Of a stretch of DNA of 64,000 nucleotides, positions 1 through 8,868 are shown one piece after another. The stretch comes from Balneatrix alpica DSM 16621 (GTDB lineage: Bacteria > Pseudomonadota > Gammaproteobacteria > Pseudomonadales > Balneatricaceae): positions 647,589-711,588 of the forward strand of contig NZ_KK211039.1 in NCBI RefSeq assembly GCF_000619885.1. Direction: 5' to 3'. Every line of letters begins with the position of its first letter. Positions within the stretch are counted from its first letter, which is position 1. Under the pieces are notes generated by a model. It was not told the origin of the DNA. It saw only the letters and a program-made list of their open reading frames with translations, and ran no database searches. The position numbers and the translations under genes were made by a program.

Positions 1-1
1 C

Positions 2-121
2 TTTGATCCGCTGAGCCCAACGCTGGTTACTCTGGAACAAATCTGGCAACAGATGATGATCACACACGCTCAACATTCTCCTTGGCTAAGGCCGCACAAT
101 CTAACCAAGGTATTGGCATAG
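2..121 (+). CDS. 3' end of an unidentified protein (partial)
   Basis: An open frame enters from the left edge and ends with TAG at 119-121, giving 39 residues that finish in LTKVLA. The composition is protein-like (LVTLEQIWQQMM, SPWLRPHNL) and it lies about 150 bp before astA on the same strand. I do not recognise the family from this fragment. It could be an upstream partner of astA or an unrelated gene; a chance open frame cannot be excluded because it is short. Confidence 0.4.
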   Translation, partial: FDPLSPTLVTLEQIWQQMMITHAQHSPWLRPHNLTKVLA

Positions 122-274
122 CTCAAGTACAACAACGGATCAGCTGCGTTTGCGCTTTCCCCCTTGAGGCGTAAATTTCTGAGCAAGCGACCACCCCAAT
201 AGACAAACCCCTGCGCTAACGCCTATAAGATCAGATCAACCCTGCATATTTATAAGGACAACAGGACGCTATCT

Positions 275-1324
275 ATGCTGGTAATACGCCCCATCACCCA
301 GGAGGATTATCCGGCACTCTATGAGATCGCCGTGGAGTCTGGCGTGGGCTTTACTTCCTTGCCCGTCAATGAAGAGATCCTGCACAACAAAATCGACTGC
401 TCGCAGGAATCCTTCGCCAAGGCCATCAATGAGCCCGGTGAAGAAAGCTATCTGTTCGTATTAGAAGATACCGATAGTGGAGAAATTGTCGGCACCACCG
501 CAATCAGCTCTGGTGTTGGCCTCTCCGCACCTTTTTATCATTACCACCGCAGCGTAGTGGTACATGCTTCGCAAGAACTCAGCATCCATAACAAAATGGA
601 AGTGTTGATCCTGTGCAACCATTACACCGGTAGTACCGAAGTATGCACCCTCTATCTAAAAGAACCCTATCGCCAAGGCACCAATGGCCGTTTGCTGTCT
701 AAATCTCGCTTTTTATTCTTGGCAGACTTCCCGGAGCGCTTTAGCAGCCGTGTGATTGCAGAAATGCGTGGTTACTCGGATGAGAAGGGTAATTCACCCT
801 TCTGGAGCTGGCTGGGTGAGCACTTCTTCAAGATGGACTTTGCCCGAGCAGACTACATGGTTGGCATGGGCAATAAAGTCTTTATCGCCGAACTCATGCC
901 CAAATATCCACTCTATGTGAATCTGCTTTCACCTGAAGCTAAAGCAGCCATTAGCCAGGTGCACCCGAAAACAGCACCAGCTCTGCGCCTGCTGGAGAAA
1001 GAAGGCTTCAAACATGTTGGCTATATCGATATCTTCGATGGTGGCCCTACTGTGGAAGCAGAGCTGAGCCAGATCAACTCTATCCGCAATAGCCGCCTGA
1101 AAGTGGTTAAGGTCGGCAAAGTAGATGAAAAACTAGGCGAGCCTCACCTGATCTCTAATCGTCAGCTGAAAGACTATCGCTGTGGCATCGATACCATTCA
1201 GGTGATTGAGCATGACCGAGTCATCATCAGTCCCAAGCTGGCAGAAACTCTGCAGCTACAGGATGGTGATAGCGCCCGCATTGTGGCCGTCGATGGTTAT
1301 TACCGTGAACGGTATCGCCTCTAA
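275..1324 (+). CDS. astA: Arginine N-succinyltransferase AstA
   Basis: This 349-residue protein matches AstA/AruG, which transfers succinate from succinyl-CoA to the alpha-amino group of arginine, the first step of the cytoplasmic AST pathway that degrades arginine to glutamate and succinate. The N-terminus (MLVIRPITQEDYPAL) is the usual start of the GNAT-like fold, and the conserved YHYHRSVVVHAS and LYLKEPYRQGTNGRLLS blocks are present. Length agrees with the family (about 340). A purine-rich stretch (AAGGACAACAGGA) lies just upstream. It stands alone: no astB, astC, astD or astE follows, and a terminator closes the unit, so the rest of the pathway must be elsewhere or to the left. Confidence 0.93.
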   Translation: MLVIRPITQEDYPALYEIAVESGVGFTSLPVNEEILHNKIDCSQESFAKAINEPGEESYLFVLEDTDSGEIVGTTAISSGVGLSAPFYHYHRSVVVHASQELSIHNKMEVLILCNHYTGSTEVCTLYLKEPYRQGTNGRLLSKSRFLFLADFPERFSSRVIAEMRGYSDEKGNSPFWSWLGEHFFKMDFARADYMVGMGNKVFIAELMPKYPLYVNLLSPEAKAAISQVHPKTAPALRLLEKEGFKHVGYIDIFDGGPTVEAELSQINSIRNSRLKVVKVGKVDEKLGEPHLISNRQLKDYRCGIDTIQVIEHDRVIISPKLAETLQLQDGDSARIVAVDGYYRERYRL

Positions 1325-1363
1325 CCAGGATAATCCCGCTTCCAGCCACCGTTAACATCATGC

Positions 1364-1390
1364 AAAAACGCCCTCAGATGAGGGCGTTTT
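1364..1390. terminator. Bidirectional terminator between astA and the peroxiredoxin gene
   Basis: A hairpin with stem CGCCCTC/GAGGGCG and loop AGAT is flanked by an A-run on the left and a T-run on the right. It can therefore stop transcription of astA (+) and of the convergent peroxiredoxin gene (-). Confidence 0.85.
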
Positions 1391-1424
1391 CTTGGCACTG
1401 ACTCAGCAGTGAGTCACTTCCAAC

Positions 1425-2027
1425 TTACAGCTTGTCAGCATTACCAGCCAGGTACTGAGCTACGCCCTCGGGGTTAGCCTGCATACCTTTGTCGCCTTTC
1501 TTCCAACCAGCAGGGCAAACTTCGCCATGCTCTTCGTGGAATTGCAGCGCATCAACCAAACGCACCAGCTCATCAATGTTACGGCCCAGGGGCAGGTCGT
1601 TAACGATCTGAGCACGTACTACGCCTTCTTTATCGATCAGGAAGGCGCCACGGAAAGCCACACCACCCTCAGCCTCAACGTCATAGGCTTTGCAGATTTC
1701 GTGCTTCACGTCGGCTACCAGAGTGTACTTCACTGCACCGATACCCCCTGCATTAACGGAGGTATTACGCCAGGCATTGTGAGTAAACTGAGAATCGATG
1801 GATACGCCAATCACTTCTACATTGCGCTCTTTGAAAGCGTCAACACGGTGATCCAGCGCAATCAGCTCAGAAGGGCAAACAAAGGTAAAGTCCAGCGGAT
1901 AGAAGAACACCAGACCGTATTTACCTTTGATCGCTTCTTTCAGGTTGTAGCTGTCAACAATCTGGCCATCAGCCAGCACAGCGGCAGCAGTAAAGTCAGG
2001 GGCTTGCTTGCCAACGAGTACGCTCAT
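1425..2027 (-). CDS. Typical 2-Cys peroxiredoxin (AhpC/Prx1 type)
   Basis: The 200-residue protein is a cytoplasmic thiol peroxidase that reduces hydrogen peroxide and organic hydroperoxides. The peroxidatic cysteine lies in FTFVCPSEL (about residue 51) and the resolving cysteine in GEVCPAGW (about residue 171), which defines the two-cysteine Prx1/AhpC class. The C-terminal YF-type extension looks short. It faces astA and shares its terminator, and lies downstream of grxD on the same strand about 60 bp away. The peroxiredoxin-grxD neighbourhood resembles the Pseudomonas one, though bacterioferritin is missing here. No ahpF is nearby, so thioredoxin is the likely reductant. Confidence 0.93.
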   Translation of the reverse strand: MSVLVGKQAPDFTAAAVLADGQIVDSYNLKEAIKGKYGLVFFYPLDFTFVCPSELIALDHRVDAFKERNVEVIGVSIDSQFTHNAWRNTSVNAGGIGAVKYTLVADVKHEICKAYDVEAEGGVAFRGAFLIDKEGVVRAQIVNDLPLGRNIDELVRLVDALQFHEEHGEVCPAGWKKGDKGMQANPEGVAQYLAGNADKL

Positions 2028-2088
2028 GGGTCACTCTTCTCCGTCTTAGCTCTAATATTGGCCCTGCCAAATGGCAGAACACCTTGTG

Positions 2089-2415
2089 TTAACTGTTAGC
2101 TTCGCCAGCGGCTGCATCTAACAGAGTCTTCAACTCACCAGTTTGCGCCATCTCTGTGACGATATCGCAACCACCAACCAACTCACCCTTCACCCACAAC
2201 TGTGGGAAAGTCGGCCAGTTAGCATATTTCGGTAGCTCCGCACGAATTTCCGGATGCTCCAGAATATTCACATAAGCAAACTTTTGTCCGCAGGACATCA
2301 CGGCCTCAACCGCACGGGAGGAGAAGCCGCACTGGGGAAACTGAGGAGTACCCTTCATGTAAAGCAGAATGGTGTTCTCAGCAATCTGTTGTTTGATGAC
2401 TTCAACAATATCCAT
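2089..2415 (-). CDS. grxD: Monothiol glutaredoxin GrxD (Grx4)
   Basis: The 108-residue protein carries the monothiol CGFS motif (in FPQCGFSSRAVE) and WPTFPQLWVKGELVGGCDI, the glutathione-binding core of Grx4. Members bind a [2Fe-2S] cluster across a dimer with glutathione and deliver it to Fe-S proteins in the cytoplasm. The frame stays open upstream to 2466, but the ATG at 2413-2415 (MDIVEVIKQQ) gives the family's normal length and has an AAAGAGAG purine stretch before it. It precedes the peroxiredoxin gene on the same strand. Confidence 0.93.
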   Translation of the reverse strand: MDIVEVIKQQIAENTILLYMKGTPQFPQCGFSSRAVEAVMSCGQKFAYVNILEHPEIRAELPKYANWPTFPQLWVKGELVGGCDIVTEMAQTGELKTLLDAAAGEANS

Positions 2416-2634
2416 AACCACGGCTCTCTTTGTCAGACTCACAAAAAAGTGAGGCCAGTATAGCAATTCCGAGTATCACAGTCAGGCATATGACCAATTT
2501 TGCCAGCACCACTGCCCTACTCCACAATGAGGCAGATATTAGGACGCGACCAAGGTTTTACAAGAGCCAGCTAGCAAAGAGTTACAAGCTTTCTATACTT
2601 GCAGCAGTTTTGCCCATCGCTTCAAGGAGTTGTC

Positions 2635-3813
2635 ATGTCCCACTCGGTGTTTATGAAAACCTACAATCGCCTGCCCCTTGCCATTAGCCGTGGACAGGGC
2701 ATTTGGTTGTATGACAACCGAGGCCACGCCTACCTGGATGCACATGGCAATCAGGGTGCCACACTTTTGGGTCACTGCCACCCAATGATCGTTGAAGCTA
2801 TTCAAGCCCAGACGGAGCAGTTAATTTTTGCTCCCAATGCTTTTTATCAAAGCGTACAACTGCAACTCGCCCAACAGCTCACCCAGGCTGCACAGATGGA
2901 GCGCCTGTTCTTTACTAACTCTGGGGTGGAAGCGAACGAGGCTGCCCTACGCATCATTCGGCAATACGCAGAACAACGGAGTATTGCCCATCCGCGCATC
3001 CTGGTGATGAGCAATGCCTTTCACGGCCGTACGCTAGGCACTCTGAATGCTTCTGATCTGCATTTTTCTGGCCCCCTTCGCGACACCTTTATCCGTGTTC
3101 CCTTTAACAACCTTGATGCCATTGAAGAAGCTGCCCGACAGCATCCGGACATTGTCGCTGTCATCAGCGAAGCCATTCAAAGTGAGGCCGGCGTACAGAT
3201 TGCCGATGCCAGCTACTTGCAAGGATTACGGAGAATCTGTGACCGGCATGAATGGTTACTGGTATTAGACGAAGTGCAGAGCTTTGCCCGTAGCGGCAGC
3301 CTGTTTTACTACCAGCAATGCGGCATTCAGCCTGATGTCGTTACCGGCGCCAATGGCTTAGCCAGTGGCTTACCGATTGGCCTTTGCTTAGCCAGAGGTA
3401 CTGCAGGTGACATTTTACAGCGTGGCGATCACGGCTCCACCTTTGGAGGCAACCCGCTAGCCTGTGCCGCCGCACTGTGCACCCTGCACTTAATTGAGGC
3501 TGAGAACCTTCTTGAACGGAGCAAAACGCTAGCCCAGTATCTCGCCACTCACCTGCAAAACAAGCTTGGTCAACAAGAATATGTGCGACAGATTCGCCAC
3601 CAAGGCCTGATGCTCGCCATTGAGTTGGAGGAACCCTGCGAACCTCTGATGCTCTTCGCTCAGGCAAAAGGGGTCTTGCTAAATGTTGTAGGCCGTGAGA
3701 AAAATACGGTTCGGCTGTTACCCCCCCTGACCCTGTCAGACCAGGATGCCGAATTAATGGTGACCAGTGTCACCCGACTCATCCGAGTCTTTCATGCCGA
3801 CGATCCTGAATAA
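2635..3813 (+). CDS. ArgD-like class III aminotransferase lacking the PLP lysine
   Basis: This 392-residue protein belongs to the acetylornithine aminotransferase group (fold type I, class III). It keeps TNSGVEANEAAL, FHGRTLGTL, the PLP-ring aspartate (D212 in LVLDEVQ), GSTFGGNPLAC and VRLLPPLTL. The residue aligned with the Schiff-base lysine (AKGLG in relatives) is asparagine, Asn240 in GANGLASGLPIG. Other active-site motifs are also changed: EPxQGE is EAIQSE, and TGxGRTG is a one-residue-shorter SFARSG. The start at 2635 follows AAGGAG. It sits upstream of argF as Pseudomonas argD-like genes do, so descent from ArgD is likely, but normal transamination is doubtful. A working ArgD/AstC elsewhere would be needed. 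Confidence 0.8.
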   Translation: MSHSVFMKTYNRLPLAISRGQGIWLYDNRGHAYLDAHGNQGATLLGHCHPMIVEAIQAQTEQLIFAPNAFYQSVQLQLAQQLTQAAQMERLFFTNSGVEANEAALRIIRQYAEQRSIAHPRILVMSNAFHGRTLGTLNASDLHFSGPLRDTFIRVPFNNLDAIEEAARQHPDIVAVISEAIQSEAGVQIADASYLQGLRRICDRHEWLLVLDEVQSFARSGSLFYYQQCGIQPDVVTGANGLASGLPIGLCLARGTAGDILQRGDHGSTFGGNPLACAAALCTLHLIEAENLLERSKTLAQYLATHLQNKLGQQEYVRQIRHQGLMLAIELEEPCEPLMLFAQAKGVLLNVVGREKNTVRLLPPLTLSDQDAELMVTSVTRLIRVFHADDPE

Positions 3814-3849
3814 GTCGCGCCTGTAACCAACTTATACCTTTCGCCGTCA

Positions 3850-3875
3850 CCCACCGCTTGGGCGGTGCGCTTTTA
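3850..3875 (+). terminator. Possible terminator/attenuator between the argD-like gene and argF
   Basis: CACCGC and GCGGTG form a 6-bp stem around a TTGG loop, followed by GCGCTTTTATTG. The T-run is short, so read-through into argF is possible. Confidence 0.45.
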
Positions 3876-3908
3876 TTGTTGACGGCTGCTAGACCGTGAA
3901 GAGAGATC

Positions 3909-4811
3909 ATGAGCACACGCCACTTTCTAACCTTAACGGATTTGTCTACTCACGAATTACGTCAATTGATTCAGCGTGCGCTGGAACTGAAGGCTATGCA
4001 CCGACGTCGTGAAGTATACGAACCCCTGAAGAATCGCGTGCTCGGTATGATTTTTGAAAAATCCTCTACCCGCACCCGTGTCTCCTTTGAGGCTGGCATG
4101 GCACAGTTTGGAGGTAGCGCGATTTTCTTATCCCCCCGGGATACCCAACTGGGCCGCGGCGAACCGGTTGAGGATACCGCACGGGTTCTTTCCAGCATGG
4201 TAGATGCGGTGATGATCCGTACTTTCGATCATCAAATGGTAGAGCGCTTTGCCGCCTTCTCTAGTGTTCCTGTGATTAATGGTCTGACCGACGACTATCA
4301 CCCCTGCCAACTACTCGCTGATATGCAAACCTTCTTTGAAGTCCGTGGCGATATCCAAGGCAAGCGTGTGTGCTGGGTAGGTGATGGTAACAACATGTGC
4401 AACTCTTATATCAAAGCAGCCCAACTGTTTGATTTTGAATTACACATCGCTTGTCCAGAAGGCTACGAGCCTCCGGCGGCCTTACTCGAAGAAAGTCAGG
4501 GGCGAGCCCAGGTTATCCGTGATCCAGTGGAAGCCGTCAAGGGCAGCCATTTGGTTGCTACTGACGTCTGGGCTTCCATGGGCCAGGAAGAAGAAGCACA
4601 AAAACGTATGCGCGCCTTTGCCAGCTACCAGGTCTCCCCTGCACTCATGGATCACGCCGCCAAAGAGGCCATCTTCATGCACTGTCTCCCTGCTCACCGA
4701 GGAGAAGAAATCAGCATGGATATGTTGGACGACCCGCGCAGCGTTGCCTTTATCGAAGCAGAAAACCGTCTTCATGCCCAAAAAGCGCTGCTAGAGTTTT
4801 TGCTACGCTAG
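3909..4811 (+). CDS. argF: Ornithine carbamoyltransferase ArgF
   Basis: The 300-residue enzyme joins carbamoyl phosphate to ornithine to give citrulline, in cytoplasmic arginine biosynthesis. The carbamoyl-phosphate loop [10 protein letters not shown] (about residue 51), the DDYHPCQ segment and the ornithine-binding [11 protein letters not shown] motif near the C-terminus are intact. The length of about 300 matches the anabolic trimeric type. GAGAGATC before the ATG can serve as ribosome binding site. It follows the argD-like gene by about 95 bp and ends at a clear hairpin. Confidence 0.96.
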   Translation: MSTRHFLTLTDLSTHELRQLIQRALELKAMHRRREVYEPLKNRVLGMIFEKSSTRTRVSFEAGMAQFGGSAIFLSPRDTQLGRGEPVEDTARVLSSMVDAVMIRTFDHQMVERFAAFSSVPVINGLTDDYHPCQLLADMQTFFEVRGDIQGKRVCWVGDGNNMCNSYIKAAQLFDFELHIACPEGYEPPAALLEESQGRAQVIRDPVEAVKGSHLVATDVWASMGQEEEAQKRMRAFASYQVSPALMDHAAKEAIFMHCLPAHRGEEISMDMLDDPRSVAFIEAENRLHAQKALLEFLLR

Positions 4812-4815
4812 TATC

Positions 4816-4838
4816 AAGGGGCGCTGCAACGCCCCTTA
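4816..4838 (+). terminator. Hairpin after argF
   Basis: AAGGGGCG and CGCCCCTT pair around a short loop immediately after the argF stop. There is only a weak T-stretch after it. Confidence 0.6.
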
Positions 4839-4915
4839 TCACTCTCTGGCCGTTTTTGACATCGCCGCTAAAATCACCGATAACAAACTCAGGCCCGCCA
4901 GTGTGAATCCGACGT

Positions 4916-5848
4916 ATGATTGAACTGCGCCACCTCCGCACCCTGATTGCACTAAGAGAAACCGGAAGTTTGGTGGAAGCCGCTGAGCGCGTCCACCTCA
5001 CCCAGTCCGCCCTCTCACACCAAATCAAAGACCTGGAAGATCGTCTTGATTGTTCGCTTTTTATCCGCAAAACAAAGCCCGTTGTCTTTACCAGCGCAGG
5101 GCAGCGCTTGCTCAGCTTAGCGGATGATATCCTGCCGATGGTGCGTAGCGCCGAGCGTGATATTGCCCGTTTAGCCGGTGGCGAAACTGGCCGTCTCAAT
5201 ATTGCGATTGAATGCCACAGCTGCTTCCAGTGGTTGATGCCCACTATCAATCAATACCGCGACAGTTGGCCAGAAGTAGAAATGGACCTGGTGAGCGGCT
5301 TTAATTTTGCCCCATTGCCGGCACTAGCACGCGGAGAGCTAGATCTGGTGATCACCTCTGATCCGATGGATATTCCTACCCTGAGCTACATCCCTCTTTT
5401 TAGCTATGAGGCTCTACTCGCCCTGGCCAAACGTCATCCGCTGGCTAAGAAAAACTATATTGAAGCCAGTGATCTAGTCCAGGAAACCCTGATTTGTTAC
5501 CCGATCGATCATGATCGACTCGATGTATTTACCCGCTTTCTCGACCCTGCAGGGGAAGAGCCTGCCGCAGTTCGTTACGCTGAACTCACTATTATGATGA
5601 TTCAGCTGGTTGCCAGTGGCAGGGGAGTCTGCGCTCTTCCTAACTGGGCATTAACGGAGTACCTGGAACGAGACTATGTCGTGGCCCGACCACTCACCAA
5701 TAAAGGTGTATGGTCAACCCTGTATGCTGCCGTACGGGAAGAGCAAAAAGATGCGGAGTATATTCAGGACTTTATTCGTACTGCGCAGGATATGTCATTC
5801 CAAACGCTGCAAGGCATTCGGAGCCCTGACGCTCTCAAAGCAGGTTAA
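4916..5848 (+). CDS. metR: LysR-family regulator of methionine biosynthesis MetR
   Basis: The 310-residue protein has an N-terminal winged helix-turn-helix (residues about 1-60, LVEAAERVHLTQSALSHQI) and a LysR effector domain. The start MIELRHLRTLIAL and the IECHSCFQWLMP and FNFAPLPALARGELDLVITSDP segments are characteristic of MetR, the homocysteine-responsive activator of metE/metH genes. No methionine gene lies beside it here, so its targets are remote. It is transcribed after argF but separated from it by a terminator-like hairpin. Confidence 0.9.
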   Translation: MIELRHLRTLIALRETGSLVEAAERVHLTQSALSHQIKDLEDRLDCSLFIRKTKPVVFTSAGQRLLSLADDILPMVRSAERDIARLAGGETGRLNIAIECHSCFQWLMPTINQYRDSWPEVEMDLVSGFNFAPLPALARGELDLVITSDPMDIPTLSYIPLFSYEALLALAKRHPLAKKNYIEASDLVQETLICYPIDHDRLDVFTRFLDPAGEEPAAVRYAELTIMMIQLVASGRGVCALPNWALTEYLERDYVVARPLTNKGVWSTLYAAVREEQKDAEYIQDFIRTAQDMSFQTLQGIRSPDALKAG

Positions 5849-5886
5849 AGTTCACATAGACAACAGCTTTAACTAGAGAGGTTTAG

Positions 5887-6342
5887 CTAGCGTCGATAGT
5901 ATTGTAATTCCGAAGTCGAGATCGGGTCATAACGTAGACGAATTCCCGATCCTTCCAATTGCCATAGGAAGATATGTTGATGAGGCTGCTTATCTTCCTG
6001 CTGTGCTGGCCCATAGCGTTCAGTGACCAGCTGCAGCAATTGTTCCTTACTCAGAGAGTGGGGATTAAAGTTAAAAATAACCTCAACCACCTGCTCCTCT
6101 CCATCAAACACAACCCGGCAATTTACCGCCTCAGGCAACACCGCTTGCAATGAATATACATCCGAACCCGTGCGACGATAGAGCCGTTCTCCACCCGCCT
6201 GAGTAATGACTTGGTAAATCTGGTCGCGATCCACTTCGTCCAGGTAAACCCCAAATACCTTTGCACGGGTTTCCTGTTGCGCCCAGCCAGGCAAGGCCAG
6301 CAGTGTAAGCGCCACTGCTAGCCAGAAGCGTCGAAGCGTCAT
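5887..6342 (-). CDS. Small secreted protein downstream of a response regulator
   Basis: I do not recognise this 151-residue protein. The frame is open back to 6531, but the ATG at 6340-6342 opens a clear signal peptide (MTLRRFWLAVALTLLALPGWA, cleavage after AWA-like GWA) and leaves the response-regulator gene free of overlap. The mature part of about 130 residues is predicted soluble and periplasmic, with a DRDQIYQVITQAGGERLYR segment and one cysteine. It lies 22 bp after the response-regulator stop and is almost surely co-transcribed with it, where a sensor kinase would usually be found. A role in sensing is only an inference. Confidence 0.75.
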   Translation of the reverse strand: MTLRRFWLAVALTLLALPGWAQQETRAKVFGVYLDEVDRDQIYQVITQAGGERLYRRTGSDVYSLQAVLPEAVNCRVVFDGEEQVVEVIFNFNPHSLSKEQLLQLVTERYGPAQQEDKQPHQHIFLWQLEGSGIRLRYDPISTSELQYYRR

Positions 6343-6364
6343 CACCTTAGGTACATCGCTTTTG

Positions 6365-7096
6365 TTACGCGTCCTTGACGAAGAGGTATCCCCGGCTGCG
6401 AACTGTTTTAATCCGGCGAGGATGAATAGGATCATCACCAATCTTGGGACGAATACGGGAAATGCGTACATCAATTGAACGGTCCTGGCCATCATAGGCG
6501 ATGCCACGCAACGATGAGAAAATCTCTTCACGGGTTAACACGCGACCGGCATTACTGGCCAACAACCAAAGTAAGTCAAACTCTGCACTAGTGAGATCAA
6601 CACTCTCACCATTTAACCAGGCTTCACGCTTACCACTGTCCAACGCCAAATCGCCAAACTCGAATCGAGTCGACTCTGTGACCGTAATAGGAGCACTGGC
6701 CTGGGCCACGACTTCCTTCACCACCTGCACTCGACGCAACAATGCTTTAATACGCGCCAGTAGCACTCGTGGCCGCACAGGCTTGGTGACATAGTCATCC
6801 GCCCCCATCTCCAACCCCAACACCTGGTCAAGGTCGTCATTACGGGCCGTTAACATCAGAATCGGATTTTTGAAGAAAGGACGAACTTGTCGACACACGC
6901 TCAGTCCATCTTCGCCTGGCAGCATTAAATCTAATACCACCAAATCAGGGCTATGTTTTTTGATCAGCTCAATCGCTTTAGCCCCGTTAGATTCCAGAGT
7001 GACACGCAGCCCATTATTTTCCAGATACTCTTTGGTGAGTGTCGCTAAGCGTTCATCGTCTTCGACGATTAATACATGACTATCTTGCGCTTCCAT
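6365..7096 (-). CDS. OmpR-type response regulator, RstA-like
   Basis: The 243-residue protein has a receiver domain (residues about 6-120) with the acidic pocket VEDDE, the phospho-acceptor in LVVLDLMLPGEDGLS and the conserved VTKPVRP lysine, followed by an OmpR/PhoB winged helix (about 140-240, LTSAEFDLLWLLASNAG, RSIDVRISRIRPKIG, RGYLF). It most resembles RstA. The start at 7096 (MEAQDSHVLIVEDDE) was chosen because upstream in-frame sequence is not receiver-like. No histidine kinase is adjacent; a small secreted protein follows instead. Confidence 0.92.
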   Translation of the reverse strand: MEAQDSHVLIVEDDERLATLTKEYLENNGLRVTLESNGAKAIELIKKHSPDLVVLDLMLPGEDGLSVCRQVRPFFKNPILMLTARNDDLDQVLGLEMGADDYVTKPVRPRVLLARIKALLRRVQVVKEVVAQASAPITVTESTRFEFGDLALDSGKREAWLNGESVDLTSAEFDLLWLLASNAGRVLTREEIFSSLRGIAYDGQDRSIDVRISRIRPKIGDDPIHPRRIKTVRSRGYLFVKDA

Positions 7097-7443
7097 TTGT
7101 ATCCGTGCTGTCCAGCAAGTCGGTCGAAAGTAAGGCGAGCCTAAATCCACTACCGGACAAAGCCGGCTCAGGGTCGCTGCTCCAATATCTAACATCTAAC
7201 TGATGAGGCTTAGCCCCAAAGTTGGCCATTATAACCAAAGCCGCCCTATTCACAAAAAGATACCAAAGCAATTTAGAGCGTTAGCAGCAAAACAAAGTGA
7301 AAGATTAGGCGTCTGCCAACAACTATAGCCTAAAGCTCACCATGGCAAGACCAGAGTTAAAAATAACCTTGCCGCTGACGCCCGAGTGTGCGTATATTGC
7401 CCCCTTACTCCTATTTATTAAGGGACGCAGTTAAGGAACCCCC
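7097..7443. promoter_or_regulatory. Divergent intergenic region with a likely aroG promoter
   Basis: This 347-bp gap separates the response-regulator gene (-) from the DAHP synthase gene (+). A sigma-70-like promoter for the latter is visible: TTGCCG at 7369-7374, an 18-bp spacer and TATATT at 7393-7398, about 45 bp before the ATG. I see no gene, repeat or RNA in the remainder, and no clear promoter facing left. Confidence 0.45.
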
Positions 7444-8793
7444 ATGAAACCTTGGACGCCCAGCAGCTGGCGTAATTGCCCAATCCGTCAAGTACCAACC
7501 TATCCCGATAGCGCAAAACTTAACCAGGCAGAAACCCAGCTAGCCAAATATCCGCCGCTAGTTTTTGCCGGTGAAGCTCGTGAACTACGTCGTCAGTTTA
7601 GTTTGGTGACTGAAGGTAAAGCCTTCCTTTTACAAGGAGGTGACTGCGCCGAAAGCTTTGCTGAGTTTAGCGCCAACAATATTCGTGACACCTTTAAGGT
7701 ACTCCTGCAAATGGCAGTAGTGCTTACCTTTGCTGGCGGCTGCCCAGTCGTCAAAGTTGGTCGCATGGCTGGACAATTTGCCAAGCCACGTTCAGCTGAC
7801 ACAGAAGTACTGGATGGCATTGAACTGCCCAGCTATCGGGGAGACATTATTAACGGTAACGACTTTACCGCCGAGTCACGCACCCCCGATCCAGAGCGGA
7901 TGCTGATGGCCTACCATCAGTCTGCAGCCACCCTTAACCTCGTGCGCGCTTTTGCCACGGGGGGCTTAGCAGATCTGCACAAAGTCCATCAGTGGAATCT
8001 CAACTTCGTTGAGCAAAGCCCTTTGGGTGAGCGTTACCAGCATCTGGCTAATCGTATCGACGAAACCCTAGCCTTTATGGCAGCCTGCGGTTTGGAGGTT
8101 TCCTCCGTACCCCAGCTGAAAGAAACCGCTTTCTATACTTCGCATGAGGCCCTACTACTGCCCTATGAGGAGGCTCTTACCCGCCAGGATAGCCTGACCG
8201 GCAACTGGTACGACTGCTCTGCCCATATGCTCTGGATTGGCGACCGCACTCGCCAGCCTGATGGCGCCCATGTCGAATTTTTACGGGGCGTACATAACCC
8301 TATCGGTATCAAGGCCGGCCCCAGCACAGACCCGAACGAGCTCTTGCGCCTGTTAGACATCCTGAACCCTGATAACGAAGCAGGACGCATCAATGTGATC
8401 GTCCGCATGGGGGCAGACAAGGTTGCCGACCACTTACCTGGCCTGTTGCAAGCAATCAAACGCGAAGGGCGCAAAGTGCTCTGGTCTTCCGACCCTATGC
8501 ACGGCAACACCGTCAAAGCCAGTAGCGGCTTTAAAACCCGCGCGGTAGAGCGCATTCTGCAGGAGGTCAAAGCCTTCTTCCAAATTCATAAAGCGGAAGG
8601 CACCTATGCAGGCGGCGTACACTTTGAAATGACAGGGAAAAACGTCACTGAGTGTATTGGCGGTGCCTACCAGATCACTGAGCAGCAACTGGGGGATCGT
8701 TACCATACCTTCTGCGACCCGCGCCTTAACGCTGACCAGGCCTTAGAGTTGGCATTCCTAATTTCGGAAAGCCTGAAAGAGGCACGGCGTTAA
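7444..8793 (+). CDS. Class II 3-deoxy-7-phosphoheptulonate (DAHP) synthase
   Basis: The 449-residue enzyme condenses phosphoenolpyruvate and erythrose 4-phosphate, the first step of the shikimate pathway. It belongs to the plant-like class II family, shown by the N-terminal [33 protein letters not shown] (metal-binding cysteine), [35 protein letters not shown] and [14 protein letters not shown]. The length fits this class rather than the 350-residue AroF/G/H enzymes. AAGGAACCCCC precedes the ATG. It is a single-gene unit between a promoter at about 7369 and a strong terminator. Confidence 0.95.
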   Translation: MKPWTPSSWRNCPIRQVPTYPDSAKLNQAETQLAKYPPLVFAGEARELRRQFSLVTEGKAFLLQGGDCAESFAEFSANNIRDTFKVLLQMAVVLTFAGGCPVVKVGRMAGQFAKPRSADTEVLDGIELPSYRGDIINGNDFTAESRTPDPERMLMAYHQSAATLNLVRAFATGGLADLHKVHQWNLNFVEQSPLGERYQHLANRIDETLAFMAACGLEVSSVPQLKETAFYTSHEALLLPYEEALTRQDSLTGNWYDCSAHMLWIGDRTRQPDGAHVEFLRGVHNPIGIKAGPSTDPNELLRLLDILNPDNEAGRINVIVRMGADKVADHLPGLLQAIKREGRKVLWSSDPMHGNTVKASSGFKTRAVERILQEVKAFFQIHKAEGTYAGGVHFEMTGKNVTECIGGAYQITEQQLGDRYHTFCDPRLNADQALELAFLISESLKEARR

Positions 8794-8816
8794 CCACTCC
8801 TCTGGTGAACACTCAC

Positions 8817-8843
8817 AAAAACGGCGCTCAAAGCGCCGTTTTT
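8817..8843. terminator. Terminator after the DAHP synthase gene
   Basis: AACGGCGCT and AGCGCCGTT form a strong hairpin flanked by A- and T-runs. It can act in both directions between convergent genes. Confidence 0.88.
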
Positions 8844-8868
8844 ACGTCATCTGCAACGTCTTTAGCAA

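Noticed and set aside
1527-2099. A 190-codon + strand frame opposite the peroxiredoxin gene
   Set aside because: It is antisense to a well-conserved gene and has no recognisable protein features.
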